A stretch of DNA of 64,000 bases from Nocardia terpenica. GTDB taxonomy: Bacteria > Actinomycetota > Actinomycetes > Mycobacteriales > Mycobacteriaceae. The position numbers and the translations under genes were made by a program. The notes under the pieces are model-generated. The model was not told the origin of the DNA and ran no database searches. It saw only the letters and a list, made by a program, of their open reading frames with translations. Shown here in pieces: positions 16,220-24,951 of this stretch; position 1 is the stretch's first letter, and each line of letters begins with the position of its first letter. The stretch is taken from contig NZ_JABMCZ010000003.1 in the NCBI RefSeq assembly GCF_013186535.1, positions 1,364,001 to 1,428,000 on the forward strand, read 5' to 3'.

Positions 16220-17923
16220 TCAGCCGCGCACCTGGCGGCGATAGGTGACCTTGTCGAATTCGCGGCCGTACTCGTCGACCGCGACCACATCCATCTCGCT
16301 GGCGAAGAACCCCGGCCGCACATCGACCCGGATGAAGGAGTAGTTGCGGAAACGCACCCGCGACCAGGGCGCGTCCTCGGCCTTCTTGGTCCCGTCCGGG
16401 GTCCATACGTAACTGTTGGGCACATCGGTGTCGGTGACCTCGTGGCCGCGATAGGTCTCCGGCGAGCCGGGCTGGAACCCGTAGCGCGGCCGACCGCCGC
16501 CGCCCACCGTGTAGTAGACGGTGCCGTCGGTGTCGGGGTAGACGATGGAATTGTCGCCCGCCACCTTGGTCGCCCGCCCGGCGCGGATCGGGTCGGTGCG
16601 CTCGAACACGTGATTGTGGCCCTGCAGCACCAGATCCACCCGGTAGCGGTCGAACAGCGCGCACCAGGCGTCGCGCACCCCGCCGTCGCTGGCGTGCGAA
16701 TCGGTGGTCGAATACGCGCAGTGGTGGAAGAAGCAGACGATGAAGTCGATGGCCGGATTCGCCCGATAGGCCGCGAGAGTCCGCTCCACCCAACCGGTCT
16801 GGGCGCCGCCGGAATAACCGGTATTGGCCCGGATCTCATAGGAGATGTCATTGGCGTCCAGCGACAGCACCGCCACATTGCCGTAGCCGAACGAGTACGC
16901 CGACGGGCAGCCCGCCGGGCCGTTGCCCGGAAAGTCCAGGCGCGCAAGGTGTCCGCCGTAGCCGTGGGTGTCGTAGGCGGCCTCCATGTCGTGATTGCCG
17001 GTGGCGAACATCCACGGCGTGCTCGCGGCGTTGCGTTCGATCGCGCCCAGATACGCGTCCCACACATACGGGTTGAACCTGTCGAAACCCTTGGGCGCCT
17101 TGCTCCCCGAGGGCGCGAACCGCGGCGTCCGGCCCGCGCCGTCGGGGTCGGCGTAGGCGATGTCACCGGCGAGGATGTGGAAATCCGGTCGGGCGGCGTC
17201 GATCTGGCGCAGCACATTGTCCGCGTGCGGCGCGGTCGGATCGTTGTCGGGCTTGTAGTACCTGTCGTCGTAGTCGCCGGGCGCCAGGCCCGGGGGTTGC
17301 GTCGGGGTGGCGTCGGTGCCCTGGTCGCCCATCATCGTGAAGCGGAAGGGCAGCACGGCATCTCGCGCCGTCGGCATGGCCGTCCAGGCGGAGGCGATCT
17401 CACCGGTGAAGCCGTCGGCGGTGCGCCACCGGTAGAAGTGCGGCATCCGGCCCGGCAGCCCGTCCACCGGCGCGTGCACATAGAACTGCTCGGCCGCCAA
17501 TACGCCGCCGTCGGTGGTGGGGAGCTGGGTCACCAGGTTGCGCACCTGCGCCTCGGTCGTCGCGCCCAGCGCGGGGGTGGGGCCGTGATCGAGGAACACC
17601 TTGGTGCCATTGGGATTTCGGGACAGCTGCGCGGCGAATCGAAGCTGACCCGCCGCGTCCGCGCCGTATCCGACGTGCCGTCCCGCCACCGCCAGCCCGG
17701 CGTCGTCGGCGTAGGCGCGGCCCGCGAACGGAGACGTCCCGACCGCCGCCACCGCCGCGGCGGCCGCCGAACCACGCAGGAAGTTGCGGCGCGTCACGGC
17801 GCGGCGGCGCAGGTACTCCCGGTGCCACTCGTGCTGTTCGGCCATGGTCATGGCGGCGGCGAGCGGTTCGGGAATCCCGGTGTCGGGGACATCGCCGGGC
17901 GGGTTCAGACGAATCGACGGCAT
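16220..17923 (-). CDS. Tat-exported metallophosphoesterase (purple acid phosphatase/PhoD-like)
   Basis: A 567-residue exported phosphatase. A twin-arginine signal (RRAVTRRNFLRGSAAAAA) lies near residues 40-60 after a polar N-terminal extension. Metal-site motifs are in order: MMGDQGT, AGDIAYADP, ATGNHDME, FFHHCAYS, GHNHVFERTDP. These are the five dimetal-phosphoesterase motifs. ATG 17923 (MPSIRLNPP) is preferred over a longer reading to 18037 that has unlike composition. It is convergent with the esterase gene, 6 nt away. Likely scavenges phosphate from organic esters outside the membrane. Confidence 0.88.
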   Translation of the reverse strand: MPSIRLNPPGDVPDTGIPEPLAAAMTMAEQHEWHREYLRRRAVTRRNFLRGSAAAAAVAAVGTSPFAGRAYADDAGLAVAGRHVGYGADAAGQLRFAAQLSRNPNGTKVFLDHGPTPALGATTEAQVRNLVTQLPTTDGGVLAAEQFYVHAPVDGLPGRMPHFYRWRTADGFTGEIASAWTAMPTARDAVLPFRFTMMGDQGTDATPTQPPGLAPGDYDDRYYKPDNDPTAPHADNVLRQIDAARPDFHILAGDIAYADPDGAGRTPRFAPSGSKAPKGFDRFNPYVWDAYLGAIERNAASTPWMFATGNHDMEAAYDTHGYGGHLARLDFPGNGPAGCPSAYSFGYGNVAVLSLDANDISYEIRANTGYSGGAQTGWVERTLAAYRANPAIDFIVCFFHHCAYSTTDSHASDGGVRDAWCALFDRYRVDLVLQGHNHVFERTDPIRAGRATKVAGDNSIVYPDTDGTVYYTVGGGGRPRYGFQPGSPETYRGHEVTDTDVPNSYVWTPDGTKKAEDAPWSRVRFRNYSFIRVDVRPGFFASEMDVVAVDEYGREFDKVTYRRQVRG

Positions 17924-18060
17924 GTCGTTGGATATTTGTCCAAATCCGGGGTGCGGGGCAACTCGGATCGGCCCGGCACCCGCAAATTCTTGGTGAACTT
18001 TGCGTGCCGGAGGGCGGGAACGATCGTCGCGTACCATTCGTGGACGAGCGACCGATCGGG

Positions 18061-19758
18061 ATGGAATGTATGCCGGAACTCGTTGACGCGCAGGCGCTTG
18101 CCGCGCGGATCGCCGCGGAGCTGACCGGGCCGGGCGGCCCGTTCGAGACGACCGTCGAGCCGGTGCTCGGCGTCTCGATGCCGGTACTGCGCCACCGGTT
18201 CCGTTCCCTGCGCGAACTGCTGGATTCCTCGCTGGCCTGGGGCGATCGCGACTACCTGGTGACCGCGGAGCGCCGCCTGTCCTATGCCGGGCACGCCCGG
18301 GAGGTCGGGGCGCTCGCGCGGGCGCTGGCGCAGCGGTACGGGATCGGCAGGGGCGACCGGGTCGGGATCTTTGCCGCCAACACGCCCGAATGGGTGGTCA
18401 CGTTCTGGGCGGCGCAGTGCCTGGGCGCGATCGCGGTCGGATACAACGGGTGGTGGTCGGCCCGCGAGATCGCCTACGGGCTCGAGCACACCCGGCCGTC
18501 CGTCGTGATCGCCGATGCCAAGCGGGCGGCGGTACTGGCCGAGGCGTGGCGCGAGACCGGGACCGAGGTGCCGGTGCTCACCATGGCGGACGACCTGCCC
18601 GGGCTGATCGCCGACCACCCGGGGGAGCTTCCGGCCGCCGTCCCCGTGGACGAGGACGATCCGGCGGTCATCCTCTACACCAGCGGCACCACCGGGCGGC
18701 CCAAGGGCGTGGTGCACGCGCATCGCAGCCTGATCGCCGTCAGCGACTTCTATCGCTTCGGCGAGGCCAGCACCGAGAACCTCGCCCGCCGCGCGGCCGA
18801 CCCGGACGCGCCGCTCGTGCTGCCCGTCCCGAACCGGAAGCGGTATCTGCTGTCGTCACCGCTGTTCCACATCGCGAGCCTGCACAATCTGGTGGTGCCG
18901 CGGCTGGGCAGCGGCGCCGCGGTCGTCATGCATCAGGGCGCGTTCGACGTGGATCGGGTGCTGCGCCTGGTGGAACGGGAGCGGGTCACCAACTGGGGCG
19001 CGGTCCCGACCATGATCAGCCGAATGCTCGAGCGGGATCTGTCGGGCTACGACCTGTCCGCGCTGACGGCGGTGTCGCTCAATACCGCGCCCTCCTCGCC
19101 GGTATTGCAGCGGCGGTTGCGCGAACGGCTGCCCGCCGCACGGGGTTCCGTGGTCACCAGCTACGGCCTCACCGAATGCGGCACGGCCGCAACGATTGCC
19201 ACGCCCGCCGAGCTCGTCGCGCAGCCGGAGACGGTGGGGCGGCCGATCTTCGGCGTGGCGATCGAGATTCGCGACGGCGAGGGCACGGTCCTCGCCGAGG
19301 GCGAGGAGGGCGAGGTCTGGGTGCGCGGGCCGTACCTGATGCTCGGCTACTGGAACGACGAGGCCGCCACCGCCGCGGCCTTCGACGCCGAACGCTGGTT
19401 GCGCACCGGCGATTTCGGCGTCCTCGAGGACGGCCGCCTGCGCCTGTCCGGCCGCCGCACCGACCTGATCCTCCGGGGCGGGGAGAACGTCTACCCCGTC
19501 GAAATCGAGAACGTCCTCGACGAACACCCGAAGGTCCTGGAGTCCGCCGTCCTCGGCATCCCCCACGAAGACCTCGGCCAACAGGTCGCCGCCATCGTGG
19601 TCGCCGCCGACCCGACGGCCCTCACCGAATCCGACCTGACGGCATTCGTCGCCGCCCGCCTGGCCTATTTCAAGGTCCCGGCCCGCTGGCGAATCACCAC
19701 AGAACCATTGCCCCGCAACGCAACCGGGAAGGTACTTCGCCGAGACCTCACGATTTGA
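18061..19758 (+). CDS. Class I adenylate-forming acyl-CoA synthetase
   Basis: About 565 residues with all main ANL-family motifs: YTSGTTGRPKGVVHAH (A3), SSPLFHIASLHNLV (A4), SYGLTECG (A5), WLRTGDFG (A7), GRRTDLILRGGENVYPVEIE (A8) and the catalytic Lys in NATGKVLRRDL (A10). There is no carrier domain, so it makes free acyl-CoA or loads a separate carrier. ATG 18061 is chosen; ATG 18070 is equally possible, and neither has a clear ribosome site. The TGA at 19756-19758 overlaps hairpin copy 3. Substrate unknown; supply of an acyl starter to the NRPS at 10.4 kb is only a possibility. Confidence 0.88.
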   Translation: MECMPELVDAQALAARIAAELTGPGGPFETTVEPVLGVSMPVLRHRFRSLRELLDSSLAWGDRDYLVTAERRLSYAGHAREVGALARALAQRYGIGRGDRVGIFAANTPEWVVTFWAAQCLGAIAVGYNGWWSAREIAYGLEHTRPSVVIADAKRAAVLAEAWRETGTEVPVLTMADDLPGLIADHPGELPAAVPVDEDDPAVILYTSGTTGRPKGVVHAHRSLIAVSDFYRFGEASTENLARRAADPDAPLVLPVPNRKRYLLSSPLFHIASLHNLVVPRLGSGAAVVMHQGAFDVDRVLRLVERERVTNWGAVPTMISRMLERDLSGYDLSALTAVSLNTAPSSPVLQRRLRERLPAARGSVVTSYGLTECGTAATIATPAELVAQPETVGRPIFGVAIEIRDGEGTVLAEGEEGEVWVRGPYLMLGYWNDEAATAAAFDAERWLRTGDFGVLEDGRLRLSGRRTDLILRGGENVYPVEIENVLDEHPKVLESAVLGIPHEDLGQQVAAIVVAADPTALTESDLTAFVAARLAYFKVPARWRITTEPLPRNATGKVLRRDLTI

Positions 19759-19783
19759 TCCCGGCCAAAAACATGCCGGGATC
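19757..19783 (+). repeat. Palindromic element copy 3 (GATCCCGGC stem)
   Basis: Stem GATCCCGGC/GCCGGGATC, loop CAAAAACAT. It begins on the second base of the acyl-CoA synthetase stop codon, and its right arm starts the array that follows. Paired with copy 4 at 20105-20131 in the opposite orientation, which has the same stem. Confidence 0.9.
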
Positions 19784-20104
19784 ATGGGTGTGGGCGCGCC
19801 GGGGTCATGGGTGGAGGTGCGCCGGATCGTGAGAAGTCGGCGCGCCGGGATCATGGGTGGAGGCGCGCTCGGATCATGAGTGGGGCGCGCCGGGATCGTG
19901 AGAAACTGCCTTGGTCCTGGCGTGTCCTACCGTCCTGGTCCCGGTGTGTCCAACCGTCCTGGTCCCGGCGTGCCCGACCGTCTTGATCCCGGCGTGCCCG
20001 ACCGTCTTGATCCCGGCGTGCCCGACCGTCTTGATCCCGGCGTGCCCGACCGTCTTGATCCCGGCGTGCCCGACCGTCTTGATCCCGGCGTGCCCGACCG
20101 TCTT
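19775..20104. repeat. Two facing tandem arrays between palindromic copies 3 and 4
   Basis: From 19775 to about 19912, six units of about 23 nt begin with the right stem arm (GCCGGGATCATGGG). From about 19913 to 20104, eight 24-nt units begin with the left arm (GGTCC or GATCCCGGCGTGCCCGA). The right-hand units at 19985, 20009, 20033, 20057 and 20081 are near identical and abut copy 4; those further from it differ more. The two sides use different filler, so the halves of the locus expanded separately. Confidence 0.92.
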
Positions 20105-20131
20105 GATCCCGGCGTGCTTTTGGCCGGGATC
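20105..20131 (-). repeat. Palindromic element copy 4 (GATCCCGGC stem)
   Basis: Stem GATCCCGGC/GCCGGGATC with loop GTGCTTTTG, that is, the family loop in reverse orientation. It closes the array locus opened by copy 3. The next 169 nt, up to the secreted-protein gene at 20301, show no repeats and no clear promoter. Confidence 0.9.
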
Positions 20132-20300
20132 ATCCGCGCCCACGGGTCAGGTCGTCGGTGTCATGGGTCGAGTACACCGGCTGGCGCGCAGACTTCCCAT
20201 GGTCGTGACGCTCGCCCGCATAAGCGAGCGTCTACCACCTTGTCGCGCATTCATTCGCAGCACGCGCTACTGTGACTGCCGCCACATATTCCGGGGGCCG

Positions 20301-20750
20301 ATGCTGAAGGATCGCGAATCGATGGGGTTATCGAGGGCAAGTGGTGCGATTGTCGGGGTCGCCGTGCTGACGGCGGCCGTGCTCGGACAGGCCGTGGCCG
20401 CGGCCGAGCCGTCGGGCACGCCGAGCGTTCAGGTCGATCGGGCCCAGATCGATGGCGGCTTCGTCGTCATGGCCCTGACCTATTCCTGCCCGACGCAGTG
20501 GGCCGACGCGGACAAACGCGCCGCCCGCGTGGTCTCGGCCGTCGTGCAGGGCGGCGTGCGCGCCGACATCGAGACCGGCGACCTGTGGTGCGACGGCGAG
20601 CCACATGCCATCTACACCAATCCGTTCGGCGGGAGTGGCTGGCGGCGGTTCAGGCCGGGCGACGCCGATGTCGAGGCCCAGCTGTACAAGGGCACCGACA
20701 TGCGGCGGGTGCCGGAGGCCGAGCATCATCGCTCGTTACAGCTAGGCTGA
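20301..20750 (+). CDS. Small secreted protein of unknown function
   Basis: A 149-residue protein. A signal peptide (GAIVGVAVLTAAVLGQAVAAAEP) with a likely AAA-E cleavage site follows a short charged N-terminus; ATG 20322 (MGLSRA) would give a more normal signal peptide than ATG 20301. The mature part has two cysteines (TYSCPT and DLWCDGEPH), probably a disulfide, and a likely beta-rich fold (VQVDRAQIDGGFVVMALTYSC). No family recognised. Transcribed towards the DUF1905 gene 5 nt downstream. Confidence 0.6.
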   Translation: MLKDRESMGLSRASGAIVGVAVLTAAVLGQAVAAAEPSGTPSVQVDRAQIDGGFVVMALTYSCPTQWADADKRAARVVSAVVQGGVRADIETGDLWCDGEPHAIYTNPFGGSGWRRFRPGDADVEAQLYKGTDMRRVPEAEHHRSLQLG

Positions 20751-20755
20751 GCCCC

Positions 20756-21190
20756 GTGCCGCGATTCGAGGCGACCATCCGTTCCGCGCCCGGCGGCGGG
20801 GCCTACGTACCCGTCCCCGCCGAGGTGATCGACGCGCTCGGCGGCGCTGGCCGCATCCCGGTGCGCGCCACCTTCGACGGCCTCGACTACACCGGATCCA
20901 TCACCTCCATGGGCGACGGCCCGTGCCTGGGCATGCTGAAGAGCATCCGCGACGAACTCGGCAAGGGCGCCGGTGATTCCGTCGTCGTCACCGTCGAGCG
21001 CGACACCGCCGAGCGCACAGTCGAAGTCCCCGACGATCTGGCCGCGGCCCTCACCGCCGCCGGACTCCGCACCGCCTTCGACGCGCTGTCCTACTCCCGC
21101 CGCCGCGAATACGTCCGATCGGTCACCGGCGCCAAGCGTCCGGACACACGGACGCGGCGGATCACCGCCGTGATCGACGCATTGAGCTAG
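20756..21190 (+). CDS. DUF1905 / OmdA (YdeI-OmpD associated) domain protein
   Basis: A 144-residue protein. The N-terminal half has the DUF1905 beta-barrel pattern (RFEATIRSAPGGGAYVPVPAEVIDALG, VRATFDGLDYTGSI); the C-terminal half is the helical YdeI/OmpD-associated region (VEVPDDLAAALTAAGLRTAFDALSYSRRREYVRSV). TAGGCT at 20743-20748 is a good -10 placing transcription start at GTG 20756, so it is probably leaderless. Cellular role not established for the family. Confidence 0.82.
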   Translation: MPRFEATIRSAPGGGAYVPVPAEVIDALGGAGRIPVRATFDGLDYTGSITSMGDGPCLGMLKSIRDELGKGAGDSVVVTVERDTAERTVEVPDDLAAALTAAGLRTAFDALSYSRRREYVRSVTGAKRPDTRTRRITAVIDALS

Positions 21191-21208
21191 GACCGAGCCG
21201 CCTCGGCC

Positions 21209-22945
21209 TCACCCCGGCAGCGGCAGAAATTCGACCCGCGTCCCGTCCGTCGCACCGGCCGGAACCACAACCAGGCCGTCGCGGTGCAGCAGGCCCGCCA
21301 GATGGGCCGTGCGAATATTCGGATCGCCGATCCAACCGCCCTCGGCCACCGCGCGGGCCGGGACGATTCGTGATACGGGACCGGATATTTCGCTCGCATT
21401 GTGCAGCGGGCCCACGGTGTTTCGCGCCGGGATACGCCCGGTCAGCCCGTCCACGATGGCGGGCGACAGCGCCAGCAGCGTCGCGACCGCCGCGAACGGA
21501 TTGCCCGGCAGCCCCAGAACGACCGTTCCGCCGCCGGTTTCGGCGACCACGGTGGAACCCCCGGGCCGTAATCGCAGGCGGTGCACCAGGATCCGGGCGT
21601 TCGTGCGGTCCAGGGCATCGCGCAGCTGATCGGCCGCGCCGCCGCCGGTCGCGCCGACGATCACCAGCAACTCGCAATCGACCGCGGCGGAGAGGACTTC
21701 GTCGAACCCGTTGGGGGTGTCGCGCAGGTGCACCCGGTCCAGCGGATGAATCCCGAACCGGGACAGCAGATCCGGCAGGACCGGGCCCAGGGAGTCGCGG
21801 GTCTGGCCGGTGTGCAGCGGGCCCTCGCTGCGAATCTCGTCGCCGGTCATCACGATTCGCGCCCGCACCGGCCCGCGCACGGCGGCGGCGGCGACCTCCG
21901 CGGCCGTCGCCGCCGACAGCAGGGCGGCGGAAACCGGGGTGCCCTCGGGGGCGATGACGTCGCCGGGCTGCCAGTCCTCGCCCCGGCGGCGGACGTCGTC
22001 GCGAATCGGGCTGTCCGGCAGGCGATGCAGCAGCCCGTCCGCATCGACCCGGACGAACTCGTCGCGCACCACCGCGCCGGTGCCCTCCGGCACGTGCGCG
22101 CCGGTGGCGATGCGGACCGCCTCCCCGGCCAGCAGTCCGACCGGTCGCCGACCGCCCGCGAAACCCACGTCGTGGCGCAGCCGCCAGGGGCCGTCACCGG
22201 CGACGGCGTAACCGTCCATGGCCGACACGTCGAAGCGCGGCAGCGCCTCGACGGCGGTCAGCGGCGCCGCCAGGGCCGCGCCGGGCGCCGAGCGCAGCGT
22301 CACCTGCCGGGCGGGAAGCCGGGATATGCTGCGGCGCAGCATGCTTCGTGCCTCGTCGAGGGCGAGCGGGGCGGAGTTGGCGCGGGCGCGGCGCACATCG
22401 TCGGGGGTGTCGCAATCGGCGGCGCCGGGCAGCGGCACCATCATCGTGCCCACCGGGACCAGGGCCTTCATCGGCTGATTCACCAGCGAGTCCAGCCGTT
22501 CCAGCCCGGTCAGCAGCGCGGTGCGCCGCCACACGCCGACCAGATACTGCGGCCGTCCGGACTCGTCGGCGGCGAAGACCGCGTCGGCGCCGGATTCGGT
22601 TGCGTGCCCGATCAATTCGTCGACCGCGGCGACGGTCAGGAACGGCAGATCGGCGGCCAGCACCACCACCAGATCGGCGGGGAAATCGCATTCGTCCAGC
22701 GCGCGCAGCCCGGTCGCGATCGCGGCGACCGGACCCGACCCGGCGGGTACCTCCTGCACCTGCCGCAGCTGCGGGCCCAGGCCTGGCCGATGCGGGCCGA
22801 CCACCACCGTGCGGGTGCACGAGGCCACCGCCGACAGCGCGGCATCCAGCATGGATTGCCCGCCGATCACGATTCCGGGTTTGTCCACCCCGCCCATTCG
22901 CGTGGCCCGGCCCCCGGCGAGCACGATCGCGTCGACGGTGATCAC
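21209..22945 (-). CDS. MobA-like nucleotidyltransferase fused to MoeA molybdotransferase
   Basis: A 578-residue fusion for molybdenum-cofactor synthesis. Residues 1-185 are MobA-like: IVLAGGRATRMGGVDKP is the NTP-binding loop and VVVLAADLPFL holds the metal-binding Asp. Residues 190-578 are MoeA-like: DVSAMDGYAVAG, RIATGAHVPEGTGAVV, RIVMTGDEIRSEG and VVLGLPGNPFAA are diagnostic. It would insert molybdate into adenylylated molybdopterin and attach a nucleotide. Such fusions are known in actinobacteria. It is convergent with the DUF1905 gene. No molybdoenzyme is encoded in the window; a nitrate reductase elsewhere would supply the nitrite used by nirBD. Confidence 0.9.
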   Translation of the reverse strand: MITVDAIVLAGGRATRMGGVDKPGIVIGGQSMLDAALSAVASCTRTVVVGPHRPGLGPQLRQVQEVPAGSGPVAAIATGLRALDECDFPADLVVVLAADLPFLTVAAVDELIGHATESGADAVFAADESGRPQYLVGVWRRTALLTGLERLDSLVNQPMKALVPVGTMMVPLPGAADCDTPDDVRRARANSAPLALDEARSMLRRSISRLPARQVTLRSAPGAALAAPLTAVEALPRFDVSAMDGYAVAGDGPWRLRHDVGFAGGRRPVGLLAGEAVRIATGAHVPEGTGAVVRDEFVRVDADGLLHRLPDSPIRDDVRRRGEDWQPGDVIAPEGTPVSAALLSAATAAEVAAAAVRGPVRARIVMTGDEIRSEGPLHTGQTRDSLGPVLPDLLSRFGIHPLDRVHLRDTPNGFDEVLSAAVDCELLVIVGATGGGAADQLRDALDRTNARILVHRLRLRPGGSTVVAETGGGTVVLGLPGNPFAAVATLLALSPAIVDGLTGRIPARNTVGPLHNASEISGPVSRIVPARAVAEGGWIGDPNIRTAHLAGLLHRDGLVVVPAGATDGTRVEFLPLPG

Positions 22946-22993
22946 GAGCCGCCACCCGGGTGGGAGAACATAGCGCCGATCGTAGCGATCGGC

Positions 22994-23728
22994 TCAATCG
23001 CTCCTCGAAGGCAGCAGTCGGAACCGGTGGGCCTCCGGATCGGCCAGCACCGTTCCGGCGGCGGTATCGGTGGGCGGCAGCGTCTTCGCGCCCGCGGCGC
23101 ACAGGCGGGCGATCTCCTCGGCCGGGTCGTCGGCCGGGAACGAGATCAGATCCAGGTGCAGGCGGCCGCGATCGGGTGGCTCCTCGGTGCTGTGCAGGAA
23201 TTCCAGCCACGGCCCCTGCCCGGTCGCCGCCCGGATCCCGGTGAGCCGATCCTCGTCGTGCACGATCGGCCAGCCCGCGGCCGTCACCCAGAACCGCGCC
23301 AGCCCCGCCGGATCGCGCGCGTCGACGACGATCGCGGCCACCGCACCGGTGTCCACATACCGCTCCCGCGGCTCCAGCACGCAGAACTCGTTGCCCTCCG
23401 GATCGGCCAGCACCACCCACGGCACCTCGCCCTGCCCGATGTCGATCCGCCGCGCCCCCAACGCCAGCGCCCGATCCACCTGCCGCCGTTGATGTTCCGC
23501 CGACCGACTCCCCACATCCAGATGAATCCGATTCTTCCCCCGCTTCTTCCGCACCCCTCGCCCGACGAACGCCAACCCCACCTCCACCCCCTCCGGATCG
23601 ACCCCCGCCACCTCCACCATCCCCGCCCCCTCGACGGCCACCACCCACCCCAAAACCCCTGCCCAAAACCGCCCTACAACCTCAGGCCGCTCCACCTCGA
23701 ACACCACACGCGCCAACCGAGTGGACAT
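22994..23728 (-). CDS. VOC-family protein with two glyoxalase-like domains
   Basis: A 244-residue protein built from two vicinal-oxygen-chelate modules. Domain one: RVVFEVERPEVVGRFWAGVLGW and VVLADPEGNEFCVLEP. Domain two: AIVVDARDPAGLARFWVTAAGW and GTVLADPEAHRFRLLPS. Each shows the paired beta-alpha-beta pattern ending in the DPEG/DPEA and E-F segments of this superfamily. Substrate unknown; many actinobacterial members are linked to antibiotic binding or minor dioxygenase-like functions. ATG 23728 assigned; codon use is normal for the region. Confidence 0.8.
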   Translation of the reverse strand: MSTRLARVVFEVERPEVVGRFWAGVLGWVVAVEGAGMVEVAGVDPEGVEVGLAFVGRGVRKKRGKNRIHLDVGSRSAEHQRRQVDRALALGARRIDIGQGEVPWVVLADPEGNEFCVLEPRERYVDTGAVAAIVVDARDPAGLARFWVTAAGWPIVHDEDRLTGIRAATGQGPWLEFLHSTEEPPDRGRLHLDLISFPADDPAEEIARLCAAGAKTLPPTDTAAGTVLADPEAHRFRLLPSRSD

Positions 23729-23751
23729 CCGCCCACCGTAACCCCGAATAT

Positions 23752-24045
23752 TCAGAACCGAAAGCGTGCCGCCGCCAAGTCCACTCGGTCACCCAGCACC
23801 GGGCAGCCCTCCTCGGCCAGGCGTTGCAGCTGCCGGTGGCGGAGATGCGGAGCGGGGGTGCCGTCCGCGCGCAGGACGCGGTGCCAGGGAAGGTCCGCGG
23901 AGTCGGTGCGCATGATCCAGCCGACCGTGCGCGGGGTGGACAGGCCCGCGGCGGCGGCGATGTCGCCGTAGGTGGAGACCCGGCCGGGTGGGATCGAGGC
24001 GACCAGTTCGCGGACCCGTTCGACCTCGGCGTCGGTGGTGGCCAT
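23752..24045 (-). CDS. Alkyltransferase-like (ATL) protein, MGMT family
   Basis: A 97-residue protein matching the DNA-binding domain of O6-alkylguanine-DNA alkyltransferase. PGRVSTYGDIAAAAGLSTPRTVGWIM is the helix-turn-helix with the arginine finger. The active-site PCHRV is PWHRV here, so Trp replaces the acceptor Cys, the defining feature of ATL proteins. These bind O6-alkylguanine and flag it for nucleotide excision repair instead of repairing it. The start directly abuts the stop of the upstream hydrolase (24046), so the two are cotranscribed. Confidence 0.9.
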   Translation of the reverse strand: MATTDAEVERVRELVASIPPGRVSTYGDIAAAAGLSTPRTVGWIMRTDSADLPWHRVLRADGTPAPHLRHRQLQRLAEEGCPVLGDRVDLAAARFRF

Positions 24046-24807
24046 CTACAGCACCGCCCGGACGACGGCGGCCGTCTCGGCGGGGCGGGCCTGCGCCACC
24101 ATGTGATCGCAGTCGAATTCGTGCACGGTCAGCGCGGGGCCGAGCCGTTCGGTGAGTGCCGCTCGCAGCGCGGGCGTCACGATATCCGCCTTCATGGCCT
24201 GCACCAGGACGGTCGGCAGCCCGGCGGGCGGGACGACGACATCGCGGGACAGTTCGCTCCAGAAGGACGCGATCGCGGGCGTGCTCATCCGCCACCCCAC
24301 CCGGCCGTTCGGCGTCGGTGTCAGGTGCTCGTCGAGTTCGGCGTCCAGCAGCCGGGGTTCGACCTCGGCCCAGCCGGACCCGATCTTGTCCGCGCGCGCC
24401 GCCGCCGCGTCCGGGTAGTCCGGCTCGGCGATCACGCTCTCGGCGATCTCCAGCATGAACGCCGGGTCCATGCCCATGGCCGGGTCCAGCAGCACCAGCG
24501 CGCGCACGAGCTCCGGATACCGACGGGCGAGATGGATACCGATGGCGCCGCCGAACGAATGCCCGACCACCACCGCGGGCTCGCCGTCCAGCAGCGGCGC
24601 CACATCCTCGACGACGGTCTCGAAGGTCCACGGCGGCAGCGACGTCGATCGCCCGTGCCCGGGGAGGTCGGGCGCGACGATACGCAGATCGGGGAGGTAC
24701 TCGGTGGCCAGCGCCGCCCAGCGGCGACCGTGCCCGGTCAGCCCGTGCAGGGCCAGCACCAGGGGTCCGCTGTCGGGGCCGAAGCGATGAACGTGGAGAT
24801 CGCGCAC
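24046..24807 (-). CDS. Alpha/beta hydrolase
   Basis: About 253 residues. Oxyanion segment LALHGLTGHGRRW, nucleophile elbow VVVGHSFGGAIG (Ser), catalytic Asp probably near MKADIV, and His in EFDCDHMVAQARP. GTG 24807 (VRDLHVHRFG) is chosen over upstream GTG/TTG options because it sits behind an AT-richer box and matches the usual first strand; the true start is uncertain. Soluble enzyme; substrate unknown. In an operon with the ATL gene, divergent from adnA. Confidence 0.82.
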   Translation of the reverse strand: MRDLHVHRFGPDSGPLVLALHGLTGHGRRWAALATEYLPDLRIVAPDLPGHGRSTSLPPWTFETVVEDVAPLLDGEPAVVVGHSFGGAIGIHLARRYPELVRALVLLDPAMGMDPAFMLEIAESVIAEPDYPDAAAARADKIGSGWAEVEPRLLDAELDEHLTPTPNGRVGWRMSTPAIASFWSELSRDVVVPPAGLPTVLVQAMKADIVTPALRAALTERLGPALTVHEFDCDHMVAQARPAETAAVVRAVL

Positions 24808-24918
24808 CGAATCATTGTGCCGGGCAGCGCCGATCACCGCCAATGCGAAATGGGATGCCTATCACAGGACGAATACGGCCGGTGTGACCGCCACAGTTTG
24901 CTACCGGAAAATTATTTC

Positions 24919-24941
24919 CTGTCGGGGCCGTCTGTTGAAAT
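24919..24941 (+). promoter_or_regulatory. Candidate PafBC-type DNA-damage promoter of adnA
   Basis: CTGTCGGGG at 24919-24927, eight bases, then TGAAAT at 24936-24941. The mycobacterial RecA-independent damage promoter recognised by PafBC is described as TTGTCRGTG-N8-TANNNT; this site matches in spacing and in most positions. The predicted start is about 24948, at the first codon of adnA, so the mRNA would be leaderless. Just upstream, GGAAAATTATTTCC is a near-palindrome. Confidence 0.5.
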
Positions 24942-24951
24942 AGCCGCCGTG

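Noticed and set aside
19911..20750. 279-codon ORF across array 3-4 joined to the secreted protein
   Set aside because: The repeat part has no start signals; the secreted protein has its own ATG and signal peptide at 20301 or 20322.
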